A stretch of 64,000 nt of DNA. Origin: Candolleomyces eurysporus (taxonomy: Eukaryota > Basidiomycota > Agaricomycetes > Agaricales > Psathyrellaceae). Location of the stretch: assembly GCA_027579435.1 (NCBI GenBank), contig JANBPK010000921.1, forward strand, positions 62,001 to 126,000. Reading direction: 5' to 3'. Below the pieces are notes generated by a model. That model was not told the DNA's origin and did not search any database. It saw only the letters and a list, made by a program, of their open reading frames with translations. This document shows positions 13,131-26,213 of this stretch, one piece after another. Position numbers and translations under genes: made by a program. How positions within the stretch are numbered: position 1 is the first letter of the stretch; each line of letters starts with the position of its first letter.

Positions 13131-14325
13131 ACAATAGAGACTGCAGTTGGTGGGTTCCTCGTTTTCGTCACCTCTTTGACCTCATTCTCATCTTCCGATC
13201 GGCCCGCGTAGTTACGAGGAATAGTTTCTCCTCCTCCGTCGGCTCCCGGAGTTCGCTTCGATTGGTCACAGTTCTGGAATCAATGTATCTCCCTCCGATT
13301 CAACTATCGGGTTTATGGATAGATGTGTGTCCCCCAAGCGAGGGACGGTGCCCACCCCGCCTACACCATCCCTCCCTGTTACGTTACAATCTAGGCCGCC
13401 TGGTACCTACCTCCCTTTCATATTCACTTCACATTTGATGCTCGGCAAACTGCATTATGTGCCACCCTTGGCCAAGTGTAGTCTAGTCCCCCGATTTCAT
13501 ACGAATGCGACTAATTCCGAGAAAATTGCGAAAACGGGCCAAAACTCAAGGGAGTTGGACGAAGCATGCCGGTGGGGTTCGCTGTTACGACCTATTGGCC
13601 GATTGTGGAACCGCCGCTCTTCTTTTTGTGGGTCTGTGTGTACGATTGGTGGAAGATGTCGATCTCTGCTTCTTCCAATTGTCACATGCCTCATGGAAAG
13701 CAGATTCGGCGTCATTGCGATTCGCAAAAGTGCTTATCTAGCATCGCCGTAACGTTGATATCCATGTCGAGAAAACAAACTGCCATTGATGGATTGCTGG
13801 GAGGCATGCATGGCAGGGTTAGCAGATGAATCTGGGTGAATGTGAACGAGGTGTCGGAGGCCGACTGGCGGGAGCGACCTGGAGCGGCTGAGTAGCGTAT
13901 TAGGATGAGATAGGCTAGTTGGCGCACACATTCCTTTCGGAAAACCGTTGCTGATGGCTCAGGGAAGCTCAGGGACGAGTTACCGGACACGGCATGGTCA
14001 TGGTGCCATTCTGGGGCTGCATCAAATCTGGGCGAATCTGATACCTGCTGACAGCCCCGCCATCCAGGCGTCTCCTTGTGTGCAGTGCCTCAAGGCTGGT
14101 GTTGACGAACATCATCATGACATGGAAGTATTTTCCTGTCGGTGTTCTCCAAGCGACCCGTTCACCCAAAATTATTATTCCCTTCAGGAACAAGATCTCG
14201 ATCCCCTCCTCAAGAGCCTTTTCCCCATATCTAGTCCGGCCTATTTCAACGGCTGAATATTCCTCGCTTTTATCATGCCCCTACATAAGGCCCCGTACCC
14301 CTCCCTTGTTCTCCCGCTCTCCAAC
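13131..14325. other. Intergenic region upstream of the terpene cyclase
   Basis: About 1.2 kb holding the 3' end of the small complex I gene and the upstream region of the terpene cyclase. Open frames of up to 145 codons exist on both strands but show no family motif and no convincing start or intron pattern. I see no clear gene. It is long enough to hold the cyclase promoter and possibly an untranslated RNA. Confidence 0.45.
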
Positions 14326-16119
14326 ATGGCATCATCCACCAAGTACACGAGCATCATCTTCGACCTCGGCGACGTCCTCTTCCAATGGTCTGCAAACACC
14401 AAGACCTCCATCTCCCCCAAGCTGCTGCGCAGTATCCTCACCTCGCCAACCTGGTTCGAATATGAACGAGGCCGGCTGTCAGAACAGGAATGTTATGATC
14501 GTGTCGGCCAAGACTTCGATATCCTTCCGTCCGAAATTCGGAAGGCGCTCGACCAGGCTCGGGACTCCCTCGTTGCGAGCGACGGCCTCATCCAGCTCAT
14601 TCGTGAGCTCAAGGAAGAGTCCAAAGGAGCGCTCCGTGTCTATGCCATGTCCAACATCTCACTGCCAGACTGGGAAGTCCTCAAGACAAAGCCGGCCGAT
14701 TGGTCAATATTCGACCAGGTCTTCACCTCAGGCGCCGCAGGCGAACGGAAACCTAACCTGGGGTTCTACCGACATGTTATCTCCGCCACCGGCGTCGATC
14801 CACGCACGACCATCTTCGTCGATGACAAGCACGAGAACGTACTTTCCGCAAGATCGTTAGGGCTCCATGGTATCGTCTTCGACAACGAGGAGGCCGTCCG
14901 ACGCGCCTTGCGCAACCTTATTGGGGACCCAGTGGCCAGAGGAAAGTCCTATCTTCAGGCGAACGCCAAGAATCTCCATTCTGTGACCGCCAACACCGAG
15001 AAGCAACCCGCGACAATTCTCCACGAAAATTTCGCTCAGCTGTTGATACTCGAAGTCACTAACGATCGGTGAGTTCTCCGGGTCGTCGATGTAATTTCGA
15101 ACTTTCTAACAGGTCATCGTCATCAGTGATCTTGTCAACCTTGTGGAACATGAACGGGCATGGAACTTCTTTCACCACGGTTCGTTATAGACTCCTTCCG
15201 TTTTGTCAATAAATTTGCTGATCGAAGCAACTATCAATACATAGGTAAAGGCGTTCTAACAACGGAACAATTCCCATTTGATGTGGACACAACGTCCGTC
15301 GCTTTTACCGTACTCAAGCGCGACAAAGCCCTCGCAAATTCCGTCATGGACGACATGCTCCAATACGTCGATAAGGACGGTATCATGCAGGTAAGAATGT
15401 TATATCTGTTTTCCGCTATTTCCGATGCTAATTTTACGCAGACATACTTCGACCACACTCGTCCTCGGTTCGATCCTGTCGTCTGCGTCAATGCATTGAC
15501 GCTCTTCTACATGCATGGCCGCGGCGGAGAACTTTCGAAGACCCTTCAGTGGGTTTACGAAGTTCTCTTGAACAGGGCTTATGTCGACGGCACCAGGTAT
15601 TACAGGCATCCTGAGTGCTTCTTGTACTGCATCAGTCGGCTTCTCGCGGCATCGGGTGACCCTGATCTCCACGCCCAGCTCAAGCCTTTGCTCAAGACTC
15701 GCATTCAAGAATGCATAGGTGCCGAGGGCGACGCTCTCCAGCTTGCCATGCGCATCGTCGTCTGCGAATTCGTAGGGATTCGTGACGAGATCGACTTGCG
15801 CGCTCTCCTTCCTTTGCAATGCGAGGACGGTAGCTGGGAGATCGGTTGGGTCTACAATTATGGAACCACCGGTATACTCATCGGCAACAAAGGCTTGACT
15901 ACCGCCATGGCTGTCAAGGCTGTCGAGTCGCTAAGCCTCCCGGTCGTCCACTTTGACCCGCCTTCCCCCACTCTCACCGTCGTCCAACCTCCCTCCCCTA
16001 CCGAGAAACGCGCATCCATCTTCTCTCACAAACGTCAACGCAGTTCATCGTTCAAGAACACCTTTCAGTGGCTTTGGCACGGCGGAAAGATGCGCAAATC
16101 TGTCGAAATCAGCTCCTAA
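14326..16119 (+). CDS. HAD-fused class II sesquiterpene cyclase (drimane synthase-like)
   Basis: Predicted to protonate and cyclise farnesyl diphosphate to a drimane skeleton and possibly remove phosphate. Four exons fit frame and splice sites: 14326-15068, 15127-15179, 15245-15390 and 15442-16119, giving 539 residues. Residues ~1-240 form a haloacid dehalogenase-like domain with FDLGDVLF (nucleophile Asp13) and VDDKHEN, which supplies a DDxxE motif at 166-170. The second half resembles a terpene-cyclase alpha-barrel and carries DVDTT at 278-282, the DxDTT variant of the class II acid motif. Both motifs together are the mark of the AstC/drimenol-synthase family (established in Aspergillus and some bacteria). 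In HAD motif I the usual second Asp is Gly15, so phosphatase activity is uncertain. The ATG at 14326 was preferred to an in-frame one at 14275. The C-terminal ~60 residues are Pro/Ser-rich. Convergent with threonine deaminase; no obvious tailoring enzyme adjoins it. Confidence 0.85.
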
Positions 16120-16419
16120 TACTTCGGAATTGCATGATTGTTCGTTGTCTCGTTTACCTTAACGCACATTCAGGACTATGAATCATACTCACTCACACTC
16201 ACTTACTTTAACTCACCTTTTGTAATTGTAACCGTGGTCACCCTTGCTCTCCATCCATCTCCCCCATCTGTTGTTGTGATCTACTGACTGTTGTACTAGT
16301 ATGTAGCTTGTACCGCCTCTCCTGTTGTCTGTATGTACTCTAGGTCTGGTACACGATTATTACGACCTCCCCCATGCTTCACGCTTTGCACGTTCTTGAC
16401 TGAATACCCTACGCCCTAC

Positions 16420-18622
16420 CTAACTTTGCAGGTACATCTTGTAAACGGCATTATTAGTCTCGTCCACATAGCTATAATCCAATTTCTCCAAAAATTGAAC
16501 AAATGCTTCGTCATCCGATTCGGGTACCTGGATTCCAGCAAGGACACGGCCCAGGTCTTTGGCGAAAAACTAGATTTCAGGTGCCATAGGGACGGAAAAG
16601 GGAAGTGGACTCGCCTGCGCCGTGGTTCCGGTAATGGAAGAGAGAGATATTCCATCCTTGGTGCAGCCCAAGCAAGAACTTGCGAAGAGCGCCTGGGCGC
16701 TCGGGAAATTCTGTGCATCAGGAGCAAGCACATGCCCAAATAATTATGAATGAAAGAGGCATGATTTCAATGCACAGCGGACTTACCGAATCTAACCACG
16801 CGTTCATTCGGAACCTTGTGACACCCCCCAATCATATACCGAATGTGGCTTTTGGCGCATTCATCATCGCTGATATCATGTCCTTTCATGTCGGCGTTGG
16901 AAAGCGCACTAAGCACTTCCTGTACCTCGGCCGTCCGATTTCCGGATTCGATGATGAACGATAACAGCACTGAAGCGCGGTCACCCCGAACGTTGTATCG
17001 GTAAATAAACTCAGTCACCGCACGGGGGTGTATGATGCTATGGAGGGCAACGAAACTTTAAAAAAAANTGTTATGAATGATAGATCTTGACATTCAACCG
17101 GATAGATGGACTTACCTTCCCGGTCGTTCTGGGATGTCCACACTAAGGAGCGCTTCGTGTCCCTCACCCAATTCCGCGCGCTCGGACACGAAACGGAGGC
17201 GATCAAAGTTCATATTGGCCCCACTGATCACAACCACGAACTTCTTTTGCGCGCCAACCAGATTGTTTTCCAAAATGTATCGCTTCAAACCAGCAAGTGC
17301 TAATGCTCCCGCTGGCTCAGTGATAGAGCGTGTCTCTGTCAAACAGGATATGTTAAGGCACATTGAGATGGGAATACGGATTTAATCACCTTCAAAGATA
17401 TCCTTGATCGCAGCACAGATCTCGTCGTTATCGACTTTAACAATCCCATCAAGCAATTCCTTGCAGATTCGGAAAGGCTCTTCCCCTACGATCTTGACTG
17501 CTGTACCATCGCTGAATGGGCCAACCTCTTTGAGTGTTACTCGCTCGCCTTGTGCGATACTCCGTTCCATCGCATCACCGTCCACAGTTTCTACCCCCAT
17601 CACGCGAGTGTTTGGGCTACCAATTCGTTTGACGTATTCTGCAATTCCTGCGACAAGGCCCCCGCCCCCCACAGCTCCGAATATCCCATCCAGTGTATCG
17701 GATTCTGGTACCTGTTTCAGAATCTCCATCCCAATGGTTCCCTGTCCAGCGATTACCAAGGGGTCATCATATGGAGGAACGAAAGTTAAGCCATGAGCAG
17801 CAGCGAGCCGGGCACACTCGGCCTTGGCTTCATCGAAATCGGCCCCGTGGAGGACAACCTTCGCGCCTAACCTTGCAACATTCCGCACTTTGATAGACGG
17901 TGTTGCTTGCGGCATAACAATGGTGCAGGGGATGCGTAAACGTGCACCGGAAAGGGCCACGCCCTGCGCATGATTGCCTATTGGCCGGGAACATGGTCAG
18001 TTCGAACAATTGGAAACGGTGAATAGGGATAAAAGATCGCAGGGTAGCAGGGTATTGGGGCGCGATGGTATCCCGATTATTGTCACTGCGAACAAAGCGA
18101 CATCGTGCCAGCACGCGAACCGACTCACGATAGGGGTCGTGCGCCTTCCCCGTACGGATCTACCGTCGGGATCCTTGACGATAAAGCCACTAGAAACGAT
18201 GGTTTTCCACTAGAAAACCACCTGTCCCAGTAAAGCGAGATCTCTGATAGACTCTCGACTGTTGTTCGCGCGGTTTCGGGGCAGCAAGGGTGCGCACACT
18301 AACCAGCGCTGCAGGTGACGACACCCTTCCATCGTTCTTCTTCTGTCAGGCTCGCCATAAAATTGTAGGCACCCCGGATTTTGAAGCTGAAGACTTCCTG
18401 AAGGTCCTCGCGTTTGAACCATATTTGGCTCCCAAGTTTTGCGCTTAGATTCGTTGCAAACGCGAGTGGCGTTTCCTTGAGGATCTCGTAGACTTTGGCA
18501 GTGAGGATGAGCCGAAGGTAGTCCGGGGTGTTCGAAGGCAAGAGATGGTGCTTTGAAAGCCTTGGATATGGCAAAGGCTCTGGTGCCTTCGAGGCATACT
18601 CTATGGTTGCTGCTGAAGCCAT
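16420..18622 (-). CDS. ILV1: Threonine dehydratase/deaminase (biosynthetic)
   Basis: PLP enzyme that converts threonine to 2-oxobutanoate and ammonia, the committed step of isoleucine synthesis, in mitochondria. Start ATG at 18620-18622, stop at 16420-16422, with about eight introns. The catalytic domain has [20 protein letters not shown] with the PLP lysine in SFKIRGAYN, then [10 protein letters not shown], and the phosphate-binding [11 protein letters not shown]. Two ACT-like regulatory repeats follow; the second contains [13 protein letters not shown] and [19 protein letters not shown]. These sites bind isoleucine/valine in homologues. The intron at 16557-16614 uses a GC donor (GCAG|GCGAGT), the only choice that preserves the conserved NHGAD..GRVLAG frame. 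The ambiguous base at 17068 lies inside another intron in a poly-T run, so it is harmless. Divergent from the PHD-finger gene, 146 bases apart. Confidence 0.95.
16557..16614 (-). other. GC-AG intron in threonine deaminase
   Basis: A 58-base intron with donor AG|GCGAGT and acceptor CCAAAG on the minus strand. There is no GT close by that would keep frame, and using GC joins NHGA to [12 protein letters not shown] as in homologues. Confidence 0.75.
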
Positions 18623-18768
18623 GAGGATGGGCGATGGATGGGGATGAGGATCGCGTCAAATTCAAAAAAATATAGCGGAGCTAATTATGGAGCACGTGAT
18701 GGGCTTGGGCCATCGGACGTCCTCTCCGCGCCAGACCTAGTTCTCTTCCAACTCGACCCCAATCGTCA

Positions 18769-20865
18769 ATGCCGCTTTCCTCAGGAATGGGTCCCCCAGC
18801 CTCCCCGCGCGAAACACGACGCTCAGGCCGTCGCTCAGCTCCCTCCGCCTCCACCAGTGCCTCAAAATCACCCGACTCCGACCAGCCACCAAAGCAGAGG
18901 GACACCTCATCGCGACCAGCCCCTTCTTCAACCGCAGGCAACGCCAGGAACAAACGTCTCAAGCAGGAGGACCTTGAGGACACCGTCGATGAGCGCAAAG
19001 TCAACACTGCTCCCTCTGTCACCCCCACCAATACAAACCATGGTGCAGGCAACGGAAAAGGGAAGCGCAAGGCGAAGGAGAAAGAGAAGGACAAGCAAAG
19101 CGCCTCCGACGAGCAAGCCGATGAAGCCTCCGAGCCCATCCCGGAAGAGGGGGAGCNTGGCACCTGGAGACGAAGAGGAGCAGGGGATCACACGATGTGT
19201 GTGCGGTAGCGCTGGTGAGCCTCACGCTTCTCTCCTTTTCCCTCTTCTAAGAGCGCGCCATGTAGAAGACGATCCAGATGCTGGAGAGTTCATGATCCAA
19301 TGCGAAGCCTGCAAAGTTTGGCAGCATGGCCCCTGCATGGGTTTCATGACGGAAGATCAGGTCCTCGATGAGGACTACTATTGTGAGGAGTGTAAGCCGG
19401 AGCTTCACACAGACCTTCTCAAGTGCGCATCCGTCCCATTCTACGCCTCTCCCTTCCTGACCATTGGTATAGGCGACTATCCCACAAGAAAGGGCGCCAT
19501 GCCAGTCACCACAACTCAAACGCTTCGCGTGTATCGCGTTCCCGGTCTCCTTCGCAATTTAAACAACCGTCCAAGCGCAGAAATACGATGAATAGCCGAG
19601 ATTTTGACGAGAGCCTGAAAGAAGTCATGGAAGCGACCGCCGCAGAGGCAGCTGGGAAGGACCCCGTACCCACTCATTCTCGAGATGAGCCGGTGGTCAA
19701 TGAGGCTGAGCATGAAGAGGTCCAAGCCATCGGAAAGAAGAAGAGAAAGCGTGCAGAAGAGGAACCGTATGTATCACACCGGATTGCAATGGCTTAATCG
19801 CTAACCTTTCCTGCCTTCTACAGCGCGCCCACCAAGAAACGGACGCGGTCGGCTTCAACAACTTCGGACAGACCCGCCTCAACCCATCCGAGAGATGAAA
19901 CTCCCGTCAGCACTACTGCTAGGCCTACCTCTCAAGCACCTGCTCCTGCCAAAGGTGGCGGCCGTAATAAGAGGGGTGGTAGGAAAGCAGCTGCTCCGGA
20001 GACTGTTATCGCCGCCGACGGCGAGGAAGGTACGGGAATCAAATCTTCGAAGCACTCTTTGTACTAAGTGCTGTTATATTTACTAGCTGCTCCTGCCGCT
20101 CCCGCCACGACGACCAACAAAAGACAAGGGAACATGAGCCGAAAAGGAGGCGCTAAACGCCCACCGCTATCTCATGCCATCTCACACAATTCTACCGGAA
20201 CTAATCAAGAACCTGCCACTAGCAGAGCGAGGAACCCCACAGGCATCAACCAGCATAGCGCGGCGAATGCAGAAGCTAGGGCCTACCGCAACTCCCATGC
20301 TTATGCTGTTTCACAGCAACCTCTTCTCACTTCTTGGGGTCTCCCAGACTATCTCTCTCATCTGGCGGAAATGCTCCCGACGCAGACTCCAATGCCGTTA
20401 GAAGTGCGTTCTGGCGCGTCTTCTGGTGAGAGAGGAGAAAGTGCAGAAACTACGGTGGAGCGAGGTGTCAAGGTTAAATGGCCCGCGAAACGGATGAGCG
20501 TTGGAGATATGAATAAGCGTGTCCGTGCGCTTGTCGAAGCGGTCGGTCGAGAACAGGCAAATGCTCTCGATCGTGAACGTAGGCGAGAAGCGTTGGAGAT
20601 CGTGCTCAAAGAACAGCAGGCCTCCGGTATACCAACACAAGCGGATACCGAAGGCGATGTCGTCATGGCTGTGGACGGTCCCACTGCAGACCAAGAAAAC
20701 CTAGCCGCTACGCCAGTCATACTGCCTAAACCTGTCGACAAGGAAGCGACCTCGTCCACCATGAGGTTAATGGAGGAATTGATGGAAGAATTGATTGTGT
20801 TTCAGGAAAAGTTTGGCCCTGGCGCCAAAACTAGAGAGCGGCGGCAAGGACAGACAGCTTCATAG
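18769..20865 (+). CDS. PHD-finger protein, Cti6-like (Rpd3L deacetylase-associated)
   Basis: Likely chromatin reader that binds methylated histone H3 and links to the Rpd3-type deacetylase, in the nucleus (known for yeast Cti6; inferred here). Start ATG at 18769. Exon 1 codes a Ser/Lys-rich tail and ends with TRCVCGSA. After an intron (19215-19265) the PHD finger continues with EDDPDAGEFMIQCEACKVWQ, HGPCMGF and YYCEECKPELH, a complete Cys4-His-Cys3 set. Later exons are joined at about 19437-19472, 19768-19823 and 20031-20086. A long low-complexity region rich in Lys, Arg, Ala and Pro follows. The conserved C-terminal part includes LTSWGLPDYLSHLAEMLPT and a helical segment MRLMEELMEELIVFQEKFGP. 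An ambiguous base at 19157 breaks the frame just before the finger; omitting it gives an unbroken exon. Tandem with VPS8 downstream. Confidence 0.85.
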
Positions 20866-21095
20866 GCTGGCTACATAGTACTTTGGATACTTTGAACATT
20901 GGGTTTCTTTAAATCTGGCTCTTATCAGTTTCATTTTTATTACTCTTATTTCCCTCATGTATTGATTTCCGGTGTAAATGTGTATGACGCTGCGGCTGTG
21001 ATATTATTCAAAGACTCCGAACCAAACACCGTGAACTTCAAGTTACGCCATCAACTTACCACCATCTGCCTCCAGCTCGCGCTGCGCTGCGGTCA

Positions 21096-24000
21096 ATGTC
21101 TGGGCCACAGTCGTTCAGCTATCGAAATGAATGGGAAGACGCGGTACCGTCTCCTCATGAAGACTCCAGCGAAGGTCTCCATTTCTCGGACAGCGACGAA
21201 GACGCTGATGCCGTAGAGGAGGAAGACGCTCATACCGGTGACTATTCACACTATTCGCAGCAAATGGAGGAATTGCTGGGAGATGAAGAGCACGACTCTG
21301 GGGACGAATCCAAATCACCTATTCTTGCCGGTGTTCTCGAGAGTGACGAGGAGCAGGAGGACGAAGAAGAAGAGGAATTTCTGTATACCGGCGTCGACGC
21401 CGCAGACGTATCGGTGGTGCCGTACCGCGAACAACTTCGCGATGTCTTGGAACAAGATCATGAAGAAGAGTCCGTGGAGGACGTCCATGAAGTTGAAAAG
21501 TCGCTGCTTATGCACGAGAGCGGGGAAGTGTCGGTCTTGCTGGACGATGAACCTCTGGTAAGCGCCAGATACATTTCTCATTACCCATATATCTCAACTC
21601 TTTCAATGGACAGGAACATCATGAACTACAGGAGGAAGTTCTCTCGGAGTTCTCCCCTCCGCAATCATCTGCGAGCCCAATGACACCTCCATCGAGGCTT
21701 GATTCTCCTGCTGCCCTTTTGGCTTCTCCGCGTCTGGCCAGACCTTTCTTGCATCCCAACGTTTCGCGTCTTCGGTCCTCAACGCCTCAAATCTCTCCCA
21801 GGTCCTTACCTGCGGACAGCCCGGCTCCCTCGCATTCCCACCTATTCGAAGGTGCCTCACCCTCGCCTTCGGGATTCTCCTCCATCTCCCGTTCATCCTC
21901 CCTTTCGAATCTCCGAGCGGTTTCATCTAACGGCGGAACCGCACCGACTCAAAGTGAAGTGTTCCGGTGGTCCGACCTCCAGCTCATTTCGAAAGAGTTA
22001 TTCTCCAAGAATCCACACAAAGCGTTGCATTTGCTTGGGACCTCTGGCTTCGGATCACCCACCGTCTTGGCAGCCAACGGCTTAATCTGCGTTGGTTTAA
22101 ACGATGGACGAATATGTGTCTACGACTTCAAGCAAACATTGAAGGCAGTGTGTGGAGTTGAAGGGAAAGGTGTGTAGTGCCAATCTTTGCAGCTACCCAG
22201 CAATATCTCAATCCCTCTTTAGCAGCAATAATGGGGCCTGTGACAGCTCTCGCACTGTCTCATGACCATACTTGTGTTGCCTCTGGCCATTCGACAGGCC
22301 ACATTCAACTATTCGACTTGAAGAAACCCCAGAACCCGATTCGATCTGTCCCTCCAACCACACTGGGCGTCGTAGCTACCGGACGAAAAGAAGGACATCT
22401 TCAAGGCTCACGCATAGTCAGCATTGGGTTCATTGCTGGTAGGCACACAGCTCTTGTTTCCGCCGATGAACATGGTCTTGCATTCTATCACTCGCTTGGG
22501 AAGATGCTCTTCGTGGAAGCCTCGGATATTCTGCGAATCTTGGGACAGTATCCAGACCCCTCCGCGGGCATGGTAACATCCCCTAATTCTGCCACCTCTC
22601 CGCCCCAGAAACGCAAGCCTCGGTATACGGTTCTATCAATGGCTCCACTACCGTTAGGCCCAATGCCTCATCCTACCGATGCATATGATGTCGTAGCCTT
22701 ACTCACACCCACGAAGCTCGTCGTCGTTGGCTTGCGACCAACGCCGAAGACATGGTTCAAATGTCCCCGTGAAGCGAACGAAGGCCAATTGCTAACATCT
22801 CAAATGAAAGGCACCATAGCCTGGTTCCCCAGCGTAGCTCGTTCAAGCGCGGATACGGCTGATCCAGTTCAAAATGGGGCTCATCGGCATTCGGAGAACG
22901 ACGTTGAAGCGAGGGATCCAATCCTTGCCTTTACTTGGGGAAATTCGCTTAGACTTATCAAGATCAGCGAAACAAGGTTCAAGCATCGGGCAAGAAGTAC
23001 CAAGACGGGAAGAACAGCTGAAGTCGACATTGGTACTATCACTTTCCAGGAAACGGGGAAGTGGATTGCCGAAGACGTAATACTCGGTCTGCAGTGGTTG
23101 AACGCCAAAGTGGGTTCTTTCAAATTTCGTTCGAATTTTCCACTGACATAATATCTTTTAGCAACTTATCGTTATCACGAAAAGCAACATGGGGGTTTAT
23201 GACATTCACTTATCCAACTTGGTAGAGAAGGCTGGTTTCGACGGTCTTTCGTTGATGTCTCCGACCCTCAATTTAACCTCAAATGGGTCTGTCAAGTATG
23301 CCGATTCTGTTACCGACGTTGCTCACAGCGTCCGTACATACAAAGGGAAGATTTTCATGCTGGTACGTTACTGCGCTTGATCATCTTTCATTCGCCAATC
23401 TCTGAGCCAATACGCGTAGAGCCGAGAGCGTCTTTCAGTTGGAACCCTCCTCACCTGGGCTGATCGCATCTTAGCATTGGTGGAAACTGGCGACTTCCTG
23501 GATGCAATAGAGCTCTGTCGCACATATTATACAGACCAAGCCCCGGGCAACCGAAATGGGCTTCCAGACGATGCACACCGCCGGAAGGAAATCATTGCCG
23601 ACAAATTGCGTAGTTTGATGGATGCATCCGTTCGCTACGCGTTCGCAGAGGAACGCTTGACGGACCAAACACACGTTACGCCAGACCACCGTGGAGTCGA
23701 CCGTACCTCTCTGTTCGAAGGGCTGGTTGCCACCTGTTGTCGGTCCTGCATTGCTCTAGGCGACTTCGACTTCTTGTTTGAAGACCTATTCCAATGCTAC
23801 GACGACAACGGTATCACGCCCATCTACCTCCGGCAATTGGAACCCTTCATCCTCGACAATACTATCCACTATGTCCCACCGCGAATCACCCAACGCTTGG
23901 TGGCGTTGCACGAAGCCGATGGTCAGCCAGAATACGTCGAACGCATTATCTGGCACATGGACCCGACCTGTCTCGACCTCAACCAAACCATTCGGTTATG

Positions 24001-26102
24001 TCAGAAATTCCACTTGTACGACGCCCTCATTTACATCTACACGCGAGCATTGCAAGACTATGTTGCTCCGGTCGTGGAGTTGCTTGGTCTCATTCGACAA
24101 ATCCAACAGTATCGCCATTCCATCGCGACAAACCCCAACGGAACCCACGGATTCGACGGCGACACTCCAGTAGAGTCGATATTGCTGAATGCATACAAGA
24201 TCTACCCATACCTTTCGAATGTCCTCTCCGGATTGTCGTACCCCAGCGAAGAGGCTCTACCGGAAGACGAAGCCTTTCAAGCGAAGAAGACGCTGTATAC
24301 CTTCCTCTTTTTCGGACGTTCAAGCGTTTGGCCTCCAGGGAACGGGGGCAAGCTCGTCCTGACTGCCGATGAAGAAGGGGGTGTGGAGCCTACTTACCCG
24401 TATGCACGCCAGCTCCTTAGGTTCGACGCCGAAGCATTCCTTCATTCTCTCGATATCGCCTTCGAGGATGCTTATCTGAACGACGAATCGCAAAGCGTAA
24501 ACCGCCTTATCATTGTTCGGATTCTGCTCGAAATCCTTTCAAGCAACCAGTTGGCACAGGAAGACGTCACCCTCGTCAATATCTTCATTGCTCGAAATGT
24601 TCCCAAATACCCTCAGTTCCTCCAAATCGCCCCCACTGTCCTCCACAACATCCTCACTGGCCTTGCCGAAGATTCGGACCCTCAGACACGGGAAGATCGC
24701 CAGCTCGCCGCTGAATATCTTTTGTCTGTGTATAATCCCCACGATATTAGCACCGTCATCTCCTTATTCGAGGAAGCCGGTTTCTATCGAATCCTTCGCT
24801 CGTGGTATAAACAGGACCATCGGTGGGCGTTGCTCTTTTGCACATACATCAACGATCAGCAGCTGCTTCCCAATGCGCTCTTCGAAAACGTGCACGAAGT
24901 CCTCCGCATGTCCGGCAGACACCACAAAGGCACCCTCCCCAGCGACGTCGCTGAAACGTTGGAACACTCAATACCACAATTGCTCAACGTAAGCATTCAA
25001 AATACGGCCATCCTACTTGACTTCCACGCACCCGCATTGCACGAAGCTGCTCTTTCCGTTANTCCCCCATGAATTCCAGCAAAAAGATCATGCTTTGTAC
25101 ACCTATCTGCTCCAGCTCTTCGCGCCACCTCCCAGTGAAGAAGACGATACAGTCATTCCTCGTCGGAAGCGAACGAGCGATAGTCTACCCTCAGCCATGC
25201 GGGATGAATTCATCGACCTGCAATCGAGGTTGCACCCCGAGAACCTGGTGCAAGTCTTGAAGGAGATGGACCGCGATTCGTTACAATGGCAGCAGGTCAT
25301 CGACATTTGCGAACGGAATGAAGCTTGGGATGTGGTGGTTTGGGCGTTCGATTGGCAACAAGAACCGCAGGCTGCCCTGAAGAAGGCTGAGCACTACTAC
25401 AGGCAGCTCACTCGGCGTATCATCGATTCTCTCAGCAATCACTCAGACACAAGTCATGAAATCAATATCCTCCAGTCCCTTGGCCTTATCGGTCGAGATA
25501 TATGTTTACAACGATCGCAAGGTCTTCATTCATCGGAGGTTCCTGAGGTTCCTTTGGAGGATTTATGGTTCTCGTTGTTGAGCAGTCAGATTCACTCTGT
25601 TCAAACTGTCTCGGCAGTGAGCGACTCGGGAAACCACTTCGATGATATCTTGACCTCTTTGAGGTCCTCGGTGAAAACGACGTTCACCGCCCTCGTTTCC
25701 ATAACTTCCACTCAAGCTGTTTCCTTCCCTCGCCTATTCAAGCGACTCGTCAACTCCACTCCAACAGCAACCGGAACGCAATATACAGAATTCCGGCTCA
25801 TACTAGCTGGCATGCTCGAATCGTATCATTCCGACGCGGACATGTTAGTCATTACCAAACACCTTATCGATCGAGATCTTTTCGAAACGATCGCCAAGCA
25901 CACCACAGAGAAAGGGCGGGGTTGGGCACCGGACACGGGAAGATGCAGTATTTGCAGGAAACCTATTGTCGAAATTGGGGCAGTACGAGCCACAGCGTCT
26001 CAATCGGACTCTACGCCACCAACACCTCAGCCACAAATTATTGTTTCACGGACAGGGGCAATCTCTCATAGCAGTTGTCTGACACAGTCGATACCCGGGT
26101 AG
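21096..26102 (+). CDS. VPS8: CORVET subunit Vps8 (vacuolar sorting/endosome tethering)
   Basis: Subunit of the CORVET complex that tethers early endosomes through Rab5. Five exons: from ATG 21096 to about 21555, about 21613-22170, about 22228-23110, about 23162-23361, and a long exon from about 23420 to 26102. All junctions keep frame and give about 1,590 residues. The N-terminus is acidic. It is followed by a WD40-like propeller (LSHDHTCVASGHSTGHIQLF, FIAGRHTALVSADEHGLAFY) and a long alpha-solenoid. The C-terminus carries a RING-like Cys/His cluster starting CSICRKPIV (about 25940-26085), here with a long Pro/Ser insert before HSSC. The ambiguous base at 25062 splits the solenoid exon; dropping it restores the frame as SVIPHEFQQKDHALY. 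Convergent with COG2 across 111 bases. Confidence 0.93.
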
Positions 26103-26213
26103 ACCCTTTCCTTGCATAGAGATAGTAGCGTATATGGACATTAATACCGGTGTTATAAGAAGGGACATTGGGGAAGCATCGCTTTTAGCATTATTAACTA
26201 TGAGGAAAACGTA

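Noticed and set aside
14275..14325. Upstream in-frame ATG for the terpene cyclase at 14275.
   Set aside because: The 17 extra residues are not part of the HAD fold, and the ATG at 14326 has a better context; cannot be excluded without transcripts.
14078..14860. A 260-codon plus-strand frame overlapping the terpene cyclase.
   Set aside because: Ser/Pro/Arg-rich shadow in another frame of a well-supported exon.
23794..24992. Frames of 131-192 codons inside the VPS8 long exon.
   Set aside because: Out-of-frame shadows of a conserved coding exon.
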